Origin: CAZEQD01 sp964514305
GTDB lineage: Bacteria > Acidobacteriota > Aminicenantia > Aminicenantales > Aminicenantaceae
Direction of reading: 5' to 3'
Length of the DNA stretch: 64,000 nucleotides
Assembly: GCA_964514305.1 (NCBI GenBank)
Contig: CAZEQD010000002.1
Location: forward strand, 1-64,000
Below, one piece after another: positions 8,896-16,611 of the stretch (the first letter of the stretch is position 1; each line of letters starts with the position of its first letter). The notes below the pieces were generated by a model that searched no databases, was not told the DNA's origin, and was given only the letters and a program-made list of their open reading frames with translations. The position numbers were made by a program, and so were the translations under genes.

Positions 8896-9312
8896 CTAAT
8901 TTAAGAGCTTCTTTTCTATTTGAAGAGCAAAATCTCTGCTCTTATCCTTTAATTCTTTTTTTATCTCTTTAATTTGTTTTTCTAATTTAATTTTAACCAT
9001 TTCCACCTCTTGGCGGCAGCTTCTATTTACCTCATCCAATAGGCGCTTTTTCTCATTCCAGCCTTCTTGCTCAAATTTTGCTCTTATAGCTTGAGATTTT
9101 GCCCGCGCCTTGCTTAAAACTTCCTCAATCTGGCTCGATATCTGCTCAAAATCATTTGAATTTTTGGCTGCGGCCTGGATGTTTGCTTCAATTCTTGTTT
9201 TTCTTTCGCTCATAATTTGACGCAGGGGATTGAAAAATACTTTGGAGAGAAAAACCACTAATATCCAGACTATAAAAAAAACGACAATTAAGCTGGCATC
9301 AATTGAAATCAT
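8896..9312 (-). CDS. atpF2: F1Fo ATP synthase subunit b'
   Basis: This second b-type subunit has 138 residues: an N-terminal membrane helix (SLIVVFFIVWILVVFLSKVFF) followed by NPLRQIMSERKTRIE and a long coiled coil. Paired b/b' genes are known from cyanobacteria, alphaproteobacteria and several other phyla. It is the first gene of the cluster. Genes for a and c, which usually precede the b genes, are absent: the next gene upstream is folC. Confidence 0.82.
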   Translation of the reverse strand: MISIDASLIVVFFIVWILVVFLSKVFFNPLRQIMSERKTRIEANIQAAAKNSNDFEQISSQIEEVLSKARAKSQAIRAKFEQEGWNEKKRLLDEVNRSCRQEVEMVKIKLEKQIKEIKKELKDKSRDFALQIEKKLLN

Positions 9313-9415
9313 TTTTCTCTAAAAAAGCTAAATTTAGCAAAAAAATTTAACATTTTTAGCCTAAAAAAGCAAGCTACTTTCCTCCTTTTTAAGCAGCCAT
9401 ATCATGATGATAGGT

Positions 9416-9445
9416 AAAAAGAGGGAAAATAGCCGGTCTCTTTTT
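9416..9445 (-). terminator. Possible folC terminator hairpin
   Basis: AAAAAGAG (9416-9423) and CTCTTTTT (9438-9445) form an 8-bp inverted repeat with a 14-base loop, just downstream of the folC stop on the minus strand. The stem is AT-rich at its base, so its strength is uncertain. Its position would separate the folC-accD unit from the ATP synthase genes. Confidence 0.35.
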
Positions 9446-9451
9446 AATCAC

Positions 9452-10777
9452 TTAACCGAATGACTCATCTTTGGCTTTATTTAGCTTTTCGGCTAGTAAA
9501 ATTTTCTTTATCTCTCCTACCAGATAAAGAGAACCAGTTACCACTACAGCTCCCTGTTTTTTTGCCATCCAGAGGGCTAATTTAAAAGCTTGATGAGGAT
9601 CAGGTTCTAAGACTATACGATCTCCATATTTGGAGGCCTGTTGCCTAATTTCCTCAGGGAGAGCGGCCCTAAAATAAGGAAAACGAGTAACAATCACTTT
9701 CTCTGCTAAGGGAAAAAGAATATCAGCTATTTTCTTAATTTCTTTATCTCGCATCATAGCTACCAGGAGAATTAAAGGTGAAGGAATAAATTGACAAATG
9801 TAATCTCCTAAAGCTCGAGCCCCTTCCTCATTGTGAGCTCCGTCCAAAATAACCAGTGGTTTGTCTAAAGCCATTTCCAAGCGGCCTTCCCATTTTGCTT
9901 CTTCTAGACCTTGGATAATTTTTTTCTTTTCCAGTTTTTTCCATGTTTGACTCAGCTGCTCAGCGGCCGCTATGACCACAGCGCCATTTTTGCCCTGGTG
10001 GTAACCGGCTAAATGAGGAGAAAATTTGTAATTATCATTGACTGATTTATAAACAAAGCTGTATCTTTTTTTACCCTTAATAGCCTGAAAGCTTCGCTCT
10101 CTCTCAAAAACACCATAAAATGGGGCTCTTAGCTTAACTGCCTTCTCTTTTATGGCTAAATAAGGAATCTTTTTTTCTACGCCACATACAACCGGGACTC
10201 CTTGACGAATAATGCCTGCCTTCTCCAGAGCTATTTGTTGTAAACTTTCTCCCAGGTACTTTTGATGTTCAGCTGAAATGGTGGTAATAACCGAGAGCAA
10301 AGGATTAACCACATTGGTAGCATCGTACTTTCCTCCCATGCCAACTTCTAAGACAGCAATATCTACATTTTGCTGAGCAAAATAAAGAAGGGCCAAACAT
10401 GTCAATAATTCAAAATAAGTGGGAGGCGATAGCAATTTATGCTTATTTACTAAATCCTCTATTTTAGCCTTAAGCAAACTGAAAGTTTGACAAAAATGGG
10501 GAATAGATATTAAATGAGAGCCTATCCTTATTCTCTCTTCTACTTTAACAAGATGAGGTGAGGTGAATAGTCCAACTCTAAAACCATGAAGGCCCAGGAC
10601 TTGAGTAAGCATAGCACAGACTGAGCCTTTGCCATTAGTTCCTCCTACCAAAATAGAAGGATAGAGGTGGTGAGGATTGTCAAAAGCCTCAAGAATTGTT
10701 CTAACATTATCCAGGCCAAATTTGATGCCCAGGTTTTGGATATGCTCTAAATATAAGAGGCATTCCTTATAATTCAT
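9452..10777 (-). CDS. folC: Bifunctional folylpolyglutamate synthase/dihydrofolate synthase
   Basis: This Mur-ligase-family enzyme adds glutamate to dihydropteroate and to folates, using ATP. The P-loop GGTNGKGSVC is at residues 45-54, GMGGKYDATNVV follows near 147, and ILDGAHNEEG is near 310. The length of 441 residues is normal. The start overlaps the accD stop by four bases (ATGA), so the two are translationally coupled. The accD-folC order is common in bacteria. Confidence 0.93.
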   Translation of the reverse strand: MNYKECLLYLEHIQNLGIKFGLDNVRTILEAFDNPHHLYPSILVGGTNGKGSVCAMLTQVLGLHGFRVGLFTSPHLVKVEERIRIGSHLISIPHFCQTFSLLKAKIEDLVNKHKLLSPPTYFELLTCLALLYFAQQNVDIAVLEVGMGGKYDATNVVNPLLSVITTISAEHQKYLGESLQQIALEKAGIIRQGVPVVCGVEKKIPYLAIKEKAVKLRAPFYGVFERERSFQAIKGKKRYSFVYKSVNDNYKFSPHLAGYHQGKNGAVVIAAAEQLSQTWKKLEKKKIIQGLEEAKWEGRLEMALDKPLVILDGAHNEEGARALGDYICQFIPSPLILLVAMMRDKEIKKIADILFPLAEKVIVTRFPYFRAALPEEIRQQASKYGDRIVLEPDPHQAFKLALWMAKKQGAVVVTGSLYLVGEIKKILLAEKLNKAKDESFG

Positions 10778-11565
10778 TGAGGCTTATTAAGGAAGAGGCG
10801 GAGGGCCCGAACAAGATAGGCTTTTAAATTTTTTCTATCAACTACATCATCCAGCCAGCCATGCTCAAGTAAAAACTCAGCTCGTTGAAAACCTTTAGGG
10901 AGTTTTTCTTTTATGGTTTGTTCAATAACCCGAGGTCCAGCAAAACCAATAAGAGCTTGAGGCTCAGCAATATTTATATCTCCCAACATAGCAAAGCTAG
11001 CTGTTACTCCTCCAGTAGTTGGGTCAGTTAAAACAGAAATATAAGGGAGCCGGGCTTGGTCAAAACACCCCAAGACGGAGCTGGTTTTCATCAATTGCAT
11101 TAAGGACAGGGCACCTTCCTGCATCCTGGCTCCTCCTGAACAGGAGACTACAATAAGTGGCAACTTCTCTTTTAAAGCCCTTTCAGCTGCTCGGGTAATC
11201 TTTTCTCCCACCACTGAACCCATGCTACCACCCATAAAAGCAAACTCCATAGCTGAAATTATAACTTCAACTCCTCCCATTCGGCCCTGCCCAGTAATAA
11301 CAGCATCAGGAAGTGATGTCTTTTTTTTATAATCTTCCAGCCTTTGAGAATAACTAGTCGAATCTCGGAATCTTAAAGGGTCAAGAGGCAAAAGATTTTG
11401 GTCAAGAAGCTGATAGTCATGATCATCAAAAAGTAAGTCGAGGCGTTCTCTGGCCGATAATCGGAAATGAAAATTACAAACTGGGCATACATGATAGTTA
11501 TCGATGATATCTTGCTTATATAGAATCCGCCGACAGTTATTACATCGCGTCCACAAAGTAGCCAT
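10774..11565 (-). CDS. accD: Acetyl-CoA carboxylase carboxyltransferase beta subunit
   Basis: This protein is half of the carboxyltransferase that makes malonyl-CoA in fatty-acid synthesis. A zinc ribbon is formed by C8, C11, C27 and C30. The crotonase-like core contains SGGARMQEGALSLMQ and DPTTGGVTASFAMLGD. At 263 residues it is slightly short because the C-terminal tail is brief. The accA partner is not in this window. A good Shine-Dalgarno (AAGGTG) precedes the ATG. Confidence 0.94.
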   Translation of the reverse strand: MATLWTRCNNCRRILYKQDIIDNYHVCPVCNFHFRLSARERLDLLFDDHDYQLLDQNLLPLDPLRFRDSTSYSQRLEDYKKKTSLPDAVITGQGRMGGVEVIISAMEFAFMGGSMGSVVGEKITRAAERALKEKLPLIVVSCSGGARMQEGALSLMQLMKTSSVLGCFDQARLPYISVLTDPTTGGVTASFAMLGDINIAEPQALIGFAGPRVIEQTIKEKLPKGFQRAEFLLEHGWLDDVVDRKNLKAYLVRALRLFLNKPQ

Positions 11566-11634
11566 TAATCACCTTATACCTTACTATTGGCCAGCTGGTG
11601 ACCGGTTTTTTTATTATCTTAGAAATATCTTTTT

Positions 11635-12126
11635 CTAATTTTTCTTTAAAGAAGATACTTCTCTTTTTAACGGCGATGAACTCTTTTTAGTCATTTTAGC
11701 TACGGTCTCTATAACTGATTGGGGTGAAGGCAGCTCTTCGTCAATATCCTCATCCTCTGACAGTAAATTGAGGACAGCTCCTACTAATTTATCCTCATCA
11801 ACTGGCTTCTCAAAGTAATCAGAAGCTCCAAAGGAACGCAAGGCTTCATTTTTATACTGAGGTCCCTTATAGACTCCAGTAACTATGATCACTGGCACCT
11901 GGCCTTTAGTCTCCTGGAAAATTTTCAAGGTGAGGTCAAAACCATGGAGTTTGGGTAACATTGCTTCCAAAATAACTATATCTGGCTTTTCTTCTTTAAA
12001 CTTCTGGTATGCTTGATGACCATCAGTAGCTTTAATTATTTTGAACTCCTGAGCCTCGAATAGCTTAGCCATATTTTCCAGGCTTTGGAGATCGTAATCT
12101 GCAATCAACATCTTTTTTTCAGGCAT
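11635..12126 (-). CDS. Degenerate receiver-domain protein (pseudo-receiver, Glu in place of the phospho-acceptor Asp)
   Basis: The protein has 163 residues. The first ~120 form a CheY-like receiver, followed by an acidic stretch and a Ser/Lys-rich tail with no output domain. The phospho-acceptor position reads VILEAMLP, so Glu54 replaces the usual Asp. The acidic pair is D10-Y11-D12. The conserved Thr (IIVTG) and Lys (EKPVDED) remain. Glu at this position often mimics the phosphorylated state. A strong promoter lies directly upstream, so the gene may head the accD-folC transcript. The partner and role are unknown. Confidence 0.75.
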   Translation of the reverse strand: MPEKKMLIADYDLQSLENMAKLFEAQEFKIIKATDGHQAYQKFKEEKPDIVILEAMLPKLHGFDLTLKIFQETKGQVPVIIVTGVYKGPQYKNEALRSFGASDYFEKPVDEDKLVGAVLNLLSEDEDIDEELPSPQSVIETVAKMTKKSSSPLKREVSSLKKN

Positions 12127-12140
12127 GATAGGGTTTACAG

Positions 12141-12169
12141 ATTCTAAAATATAGCTTGTTATTTGTCAA
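12141..12169 (-). promoter_or_regulatory. Sigma-70-type promoter for the pseudo-receiver gene
   Basis: On the minus strand TTGACA (12169-12164) is followed after exactly 17 bases by TAGAAT (12146-12141). Transcription should start near 12134, only about eight bases before the ATG at 12126. No Shine-Dalgarno is visible. Confidence 0.6.
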
Positions 12170-12256
12170 ATTGAACTCGCCAAATGGAAGCGTCCTAACG
12201 ATTTGCTGTGGTCATTTTTTTGCACTTGAGGTTATCTTACGGTAGTTTTATATAAA

Positions 12257-12285
12257 TTGACTTAAAGACATCAACTAGATATTAT
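12257..12285 (+). promoter_or_regulatory. Sigma-70-type promoter for the DctA/GltP symporter gene
   Basis: TTGACT (12257-12262), a 17-base spacer and TATTAT (12280-12285) predict a start near 12292 and a 35-base leader to the ATG at 12327. It lies back to back with the receiver-gene promoter, about 90 bases away. Confidence 0.6.
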
Positions 12286-12326
12286 ATTTTTCCAAGATTA
12301 AGGATAATAAAAAAATTACTTAATAA

Positions 12327-13562
12327 ATGAAAAAAATTAAAATAAAGCTCCATACTCAGATTTTTATTGGACTTATTTTAGGCGTGGTGGTTGGTCTTAT
12401 CTTTGGAGAAAAGGCTCGCCTTATCGAACCCGTAGGTACTATCTTCCTCCGCCTGATTACTATGATTGTGGTTCCTTTAGTTTTGGTTTCTCTTATGCTG
12501 GGAACAGCCAGCTTAGGTGACCTCAGAAAATTAGGTCGGATAGGATTCAAGACTATTGTCTATTTTTTCTTGACAACTATGGTGGCCATTTCAGTAGGTT
12601 TAGTCTTAGCTAACATTGTAAAACCTGGCCTTGGCCTCAATGAACAAGTCAGAACAGAACTCTATAAAAATTATCAATCTAAAGCCAAAGTTGGCCTCCA
12701 GCAGATGAAAAAAAAGCCTTCAGCTGTAGAAGTATTAGTCAACATAGTGCCTACAAATCCTGTAAAATCCTTAGTAGAAGGTAATATGCTCCAAGTTATT
12801 TTTCTGGCACTCCTCTTCGGCATAATTTTAACGGTAATAAATAAAAAAAAAGCAGAGGTTCTGATAAACATATTAGATGGCCTCAATGAGGCCATTATCC
12901 AGGTGGTCCGCGTAGCCATGAAGCTGGCTCCTTATGGTGTCTTAGCCTTAATTGCGGCCGTCATTGGCCAATACGGCGTTCACATTCTGATCACCCTTCT
13001 CAAATACTCTTTAGTAGTCATCGGCGGCCTTATTATTTACACCGTGGCTATGAACAGCTTTACCCTGAGTCTTTTAGGGAAAACGAACCCTCTCCGTTTC
13101 TTCCAGGCTGTTAAAGAGGCTATGATTATTGCCTTTAGCACTTCCAGCTCTAACGCTGCCCTGCCAGTTAGTATGGATTGCGTGGAACATATAGGTGTTT
13201 CTAGAGAATACTCAAGTTTTGTTATTCCTCTAGGGGCAACTATCAACATGGATGGGACAGCTCTTTATCAAGGCGTGGCTGCCGTCTTTATCGCTCAAAT
13301 ATATGGCATCCCTCTTCATTTCATGGATCAGATCACCATCGTTCTCATGGCTACATTGGCTTCAGTCGGGGCAGCTGGCGTCCCGGCAGCAGGTATCATC
13401 ACTTTGGCCATGGTTCTCAAACAGATTGGCATTCCTCTGGAAGGAATAGCCTTGATTCTGGGAGTTGACCGTTTTCTTGATATGTGTCGGACAACAACCA
13501 ACATCGTCGGTGATATGGCCTGTTCAGTAGTGATCAAAGAATCAGAAAAAAATAAAAAATAG
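12327..13562 (+). CDS. Dicarboxylate/amino acid:cation symporter (DctA/GltP family)
   Basis: This secondary transporter of the DAACS family imports C4-dicarboxylates or acidic amino acids with Na+ or H+. The HP1 hairpin tip is STSSSNAALP (271-280), TM7 has NMDGTA (307-312), and TM8 reads DRFLDMCRTTTNIVGD (381-396). The arginine in CRTTTN aligns with the carboxylate-binding Arg of GltPh, which favours an acidic substrate. The length of 411 residues with eight membrane segments is normal. The Shine-Dalgarno is weak: AAGGA lies over 20 bases upstream. Glutamate/aspartate and C4-dicarboxylates cannot be distinguished here. Confidence 0.88.
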   Translation: MKKIKIKLHTQIFIGLILGVVVGLIFGEKARLIEPVGTIFLRLITMIVVPLVLVSLMLGTASLGDLRKLGRIGFKTIVYFFLTTMVAISVGLVLANIVKPGLGLNEQVRTELYKNYQSKAKVGLQQMKKKPSAVEVLVNIVPTNPVKSLVEGNMLQVIFLALLFGIILTVINKKKAEVLINILDGLNEAIIQVVRVAMKLAPYGVLALIAAVIGQYGVHILITLLKYSLVVIGGLIIYTVAMNSFTLSLLGKTNPLRFFQAVKEAMIIAFSTSSSNAALPVSMDCVEHIGVSREYSSFVIPLGATINMDGTALYQGVAAVFIAQIYGIPLHFMDQITIVLMATLASVGAAGVPAAGIITLAMVLKQIGIPLEGIALILGVDRFLDMCRTTTNIVGDMACSVVIKESEKNKK

Positions 13563-13588
13563 ATGAGATCGCTTGACAACTAATCTCA

Positions 13589-14683
13589 ATGATTAAAGAT
13601 GACTGCCTTTATTTTAGAGGAGAAAAGCCCTGTAAGTTTAAAATTCCGTGCACTAACTGTCCTCATTATCAACCTTTCCCTACCCGGATTTTAATCATTA
13701 AATGCACTGCTCAAGGTGACGTTTTGAGGACAACTTCCTTATTATCTGGCTTAAAGCGGAAATATCCACAAAGTCATATAAGTTGGCTGGTAGCTGAAGA
13801 AAGTAAAGAACTTTTGGCTAATAATCCGTCAATTGATAAAATTATTACTTTTAGTTTAAATGATTTAATTCTCCTTTTCATCGAAGAATTTGACATTCTC
13901 ATCTGTCTTGATAAGGAACCTTCTTCAACCTCAATAGCTAGCTTAATCAAGGCTTCTCAAAAATTTGGCTTCGGTTTAAATAAATTTGGCAACTTAATGA
14001 TCTTTAATAAGGCCTCTGAATATGCTTACCGTTTAGGTGTAGATGACAACTTAAAATTTCGGCAGAACAAAAAAACATACCAACAGATTATTTACGAGAT
14101 GGCTGAACTTGATTATCAAAGGGATGCCTATCAATTCTATTTAAGAGAAGAAGATAAGAAAAAAGCAGAAGATTTTTTCCGAAAACATAAAATCTCCAGA
14201 AAAAAGCTGGCTGTGGGCCTTAATACTGGATCAGGAAATAGATTTAAAACCAAGCAATGGCCTCGAGAAAATTTCCTAAAACTCATTCATTATCTAAACA
14301 CAGATTTAAAAGCTAATGTATTTCTCCTCGGAGGTCAGACAGAAAAAAAGATTAACGATTATCTTGCTCGAAAATCTGCTACCAAAGTTTATAATACTGG
14401 CTATGATAATGCCCTACGTGAATTTGCCGCTTTTATAGCTATGATGGATATAGTCGTCAGCAGTGATACCCTAGCCATGCACTTGGCTATTGCGCTCAAC
14501 AAAAAAGTCATTGCTCTCTTTGGCCCCACTGCTCCCCAAGAGATTGATCTTTATGGGCGAGGAATCAAAATATTTAAGGGAGTACCTTGTTCGCCTTGCT
14601 ACTTATCAACCTGTCCTGATAGGCAGTGTATGAAGGCTATAACTCCAGAATTAGTAATGGAAAAAATCAAAGATCTTCTCTGA
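13589..14683 (+). CDS. Glycosyltransferase family 9 (heptosyltransferase-like) with N-terminal Cys motif
   Basis: This is a GT-B enzyme of the ADP-heptose:LPS heptosyltransferase family. Residues ~32-115 form the N-terminal Rossmann part (RILIIKCTAQGDVLRTT), and the C-terminal half carries LNTGSGNRFKTKQWP and SSDTLAMHLAIALNKKVIALFGPTAPQE. The N-terminus has an extra four-cysteine motif (C6, C15, C21, C24) and the C-terminus has PCSPC...CPDRQC; both could bind a metal or form disulfides. It follows the symporter by 26 bases and leads directly into a GT2 gene, suggesting a glycolipid or LPS role. Confidence 0.82.
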   Translation: MIKDDCLYFRGEKPCKFKIPCTNCPHYQPFPTRILIIKCTAQGDVLRTTSLLSGLKRKYPQSHISWLVAEESKELLANNPSIDKIITFSLNDLILLFIEEFDILICLDKEPSSTSIASLIKASQKFGFGLNKFGNLMIFNKASEYAYRLGVDDNLKFRQNKKTYQQIIYEMAELDYQRDAYQFYLREEDKKKAEDFFRKHKISRKKLAVGLNTGSGNRFKTKQWPRENFLKLIHYLNTDLKANVFLLGGQTEKKINDYLARKSATKVYNTGYDNALREFAAFIAMMDIVVSSDTLAMHLAIALNKKVIALFGPTAPQEIDLYGRGIKIFKGVPCSPCYLSTCPDRQCMKAITPELVMEKIKDLL

Positions 14684-14687
14684 TCTC

Positions 14688-15440
14688 ATGATGAACAAAT
14701 CCAAAAAAAAAGTGGTTGTCATCATTCCTACTTACAATGAAAAAGATAATATCTGCCCTCTTCTCCGTCAAATTTTGCCAATTTTAAATGATTTTGATTT
14801 AAGAATTATAGTAGTTGATGACAATTCTCCAGATGGAACAGCCCAGCTAGTTCAGAATCTGGCTGACCAAGATTCCAGAATCCAGATACTCATCAGAAAA
14901 GGTAAGCGAGGAAGGGGAACAGCCGGTCTGCTTGGCTTCCAAAAAGCCATAGAATGGAAACCAGATTTTATAGTCGAAATGGACGGAGATTTTTCTCATC
15001 AACCTCAATATCTGCCCAATTTACTCTCTCAAGCCCAAGAAAATGATGTAGTTATTGGCTCCCGCTTTATTGCAGGAGGAAAGGACCTTGACCGTTCCTA
15101 CCTCCGAAAATCAATAACTTTTTTAGCCAGAAATTTTGTTCGCCACTGGCTGGGGATCGAAGTCCACGATATATCCTCAGGTTACAGATGTTTTCGCCGC
15201 CAGGCCCTTGAAAAATTAGAGTTAGCGTGGTTGAAGTCAAAAGGCCCCTCTCTGGTTATAGAAATCTTATATAAAGCCTATTTCTGCGGGCTAAAAATAA
15301 AAGAAGTTCCTATAACTTTCATTCAAAGAAAGAAAGGAAAATCTAAATTAAACTTGTTTATTCTTATCCAGACATTATTGATGGTCTTTAAGTTTAAAAA
15401 GATCTATGGTTTTTCCAGCTGCCCAAAGGCCAACAGTTAA
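14688..15440 (+). CDS. Polyprenol monophosphomannose synthase-like GT2 glycosyltransferase
   Basis: This GT-A enzyme resembles Dpm1/Ppm1, which transfers a sugar from a nucleotide donor to polyprenyl phosphate at the cytoplasmic membrane. VVIIPTYNEKDNI opens the fold, VVDDNSPDGT and EMDGDFSHQP supply the two acidic nucleotide/metal motifs, and SGYRCFRR and FIQRKKGKSKL are typical Dpm motifs. No C-terminal membrane helices are seen, so it is the short soluble form. It begins four bases after the GT9 gene. The sugar is inferred. Confidence 0.85.
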   Translation: MMNKSKKKVVVIIPTYNEKDNICPLLRQILPILNDFDLRIIVVDDNSPDGTAQLVQNLADQDSRIQILIRKGKRGRGTAGLLGFQKAIEWKPDFIVEMDGDFSHQPQYLPNLLSQAQENDVVIGSRFIAGGKDLDRSYLRKSITFLARNFVRHWLGIEVHDISSGYRCFRRQALEKLELAWLKSKGPSLVIEILYKAYFCGLKIKEVPITFIQRKKGKSKLNLFILIQTLLMVFKFKKIYGFSSCPKANS

Positions 15441-15477
15441 TTATTATGACTGCTACCCTAAAAAAAGAAAGTCAGAC

Positions 15478-16302
15478 GTGAAACAAAGCAAAACCAAAAG
15501 AATGGGTCAGCATTTCTTGAAAAATGCAAGGGCAGTCAAAAAAATAATAAGCTCCATATCTCCCCAGGGTGATGACCTAATAATTGAAATAGGAGCTGGC
15601 CGGGGGGCTCTCACTTTCCCTCTAGCCAAAAAGGCCGGCAAAATAATTGCCATTGAAAAAGATAGAAGTTTTATCCCTTTTCTTTCCAGCCATCACCAGT
15701 CAAATTTGGTAATTCTAGGCGAAGACGTTTTAAAGATCGACTTCAAGGAGCTAATCGAAAAAGAGAAAAACTCAAAAATTAACATAAAGATAGTTGGAAA
15801 CCTTCCTTATTCAATCTCCACCCCTCTGCTTTTTAAGGTGTTAGAAGCTAGAGACTCATGGCAGGAATGTGTTTTCCTTATGCAAAAGGAAGTGGCTGAG
15901 AGAATAACAGCCCAACCTGGCTGCAAACAATATGCTCCTCTCTCCATTATCTTTCAAATATATTTCGAAGTGAAAATTCATTTTTTCCTCTCTCCAAAAG
16001 TTTTTTACCCTCCTCCCCAAGTGGACTCCGCTCTCATCTCTTTGAAGAAAAGAGATTCTCCCCTTTATTTACTTGAAGATGAAACTGGCTTTTTAAAATT
16101 TCTGAAGGTTGCCTTTCGGCACCGGAGAAAACTTCTGGCTAATAACTTAAAGTTCTTAAGGTACTCCCCCCAAATTATAGAAGATTGTTATCAAAAACTA
16201 AGCCTTAAACATAACCTTCGAGCGGAAGAGCTAACTATTGGCCAATTTGTTGAGCTTTTTAACTTTTTCCAATCTTTAGAAATTACTCCTAACCCTCCCT
16301 AA
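15478..16302 (+). CDS. rsmA: 16S rRNA (A1518/A1519-N6,N6)-dimethyltransferase
   Basis: RsmA (KsgA) dimethylates two adenosines in helix 45 of 16S rRNA during 30S maturation. MGQHFLKN precedes motif I (IIEIGAGRGALTFPLA), and the catalytic motif NLPYSIST is present; the C-terminal helical domain has FRHRRKLLANNL. I start it at GTG 15478 (MKQSKTKRMGQHF) because a GAAAG stretch lies upstream and the family begins just before GQHFL. An ATG at 15406 would overlap the preceding gene and add non-conserved residues; the ATG at 15502 is another option. Confidence 0.9.
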   Translation: MKQSKTKRMGQHFLKNARAVKKIISSISPQGDDLIIEIGAGRGALTFPLAKKAGKIIAIEKDRSFIPFLSSHHQSNLVILGEDVLKIDFKELIEKEKNSKINIKIVGNLPYSISTPLLFKVLEARDSWQECVFLMQKEVAERITAQPGCKQYAPLSIIFQIYFEVKIHFFLSPKVFYPPPQVDSALISLKKRDSPLYLLEDETGFLKFLKVAFRHRRKLLANNLKFLRYSPQIIEDCYQKLSLKHNLRAEELTIGQFVELFNFFQSLEITPNPP

Positions 16303-16380
16303 AAAGGCTGGGAGAGGTAGAATTATTATAATGGTATGGTCATCTCTGCACAACTACAAAAATACCTCGACATACCTCAG

Positions 16381-16557
16381 AAGCATCTCCAGAACCGTGA
16401 TAACTAATAATGAATAAGGCCATACTTATAGGCAGCGATTTTCCTCCATCCGAGCCCATAGGTTGGGTGGGGGGGTCTTGGTGAGGATGGAGGGAAATCG
16501 CTGCCAAATCTCATTTCTTTGTGATGAATCTTACTCCTCACGGTTTTGGGGATACTT
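16381..16557 (+). repeat. 175-bp structured intergenic element, copy B (best preserved)
   Basis: This is the most regular copy. Its ends AAGCATCTCCAGAACCGTGA and TCACGGTTTTGGGGATACTT are inverted repeats matching at 16 of 20 positions. The inner stem pairs GCAGCGATTTTCCTCCATCC with GGATGGAGGGAAATCGCTGC at 19 of 20 positions. The apical core is GAGCCCATAGGTTGGG then a G-run and GTCTTGGTGA. A near-direct repeat flanks it: ACATACCTC at 16370-16378 and ACATGCCTC at 16560-16568. It fills the rsmA-ftsK gap (309 bases); the rest of that gap holds a GC-containing inverted repeat at the rsmA end and the ftsK -10 box. Confidence 0.85.
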
Positions 16558-16595
16558 TTACATGCCTCTAAAGTCTATAGTAAAAAAAACAAATA

Positions 16596-16604
16596 TGTTA
16601 TAAT
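16596..16604 (+). promoter_or_regulatory. Extended -10 promoter directly before ftsK
   Basis: TGTTATAAT is an extended -10 element (TGnTATAAT). No convincing -35 box is present 17 bases upstream, as expected for extended -10 promoters. The predicted start (about 16611) coincides with the ftsK ATG at 16612, so the mRNA would be leaderless. Confidence 0.45.
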
Positions 16605-16611
16605 TTTTTCG

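Noticed and set aside
11580..11634. Rho-independent terminator before accD (GGCCAGCTGGTGACCGG then a T-run on the plus strand)
   Set aside because: The T-run is on the strand without an upstream gene, and pairing is interrupted; not supported as a terminator for the minus-strand genes.
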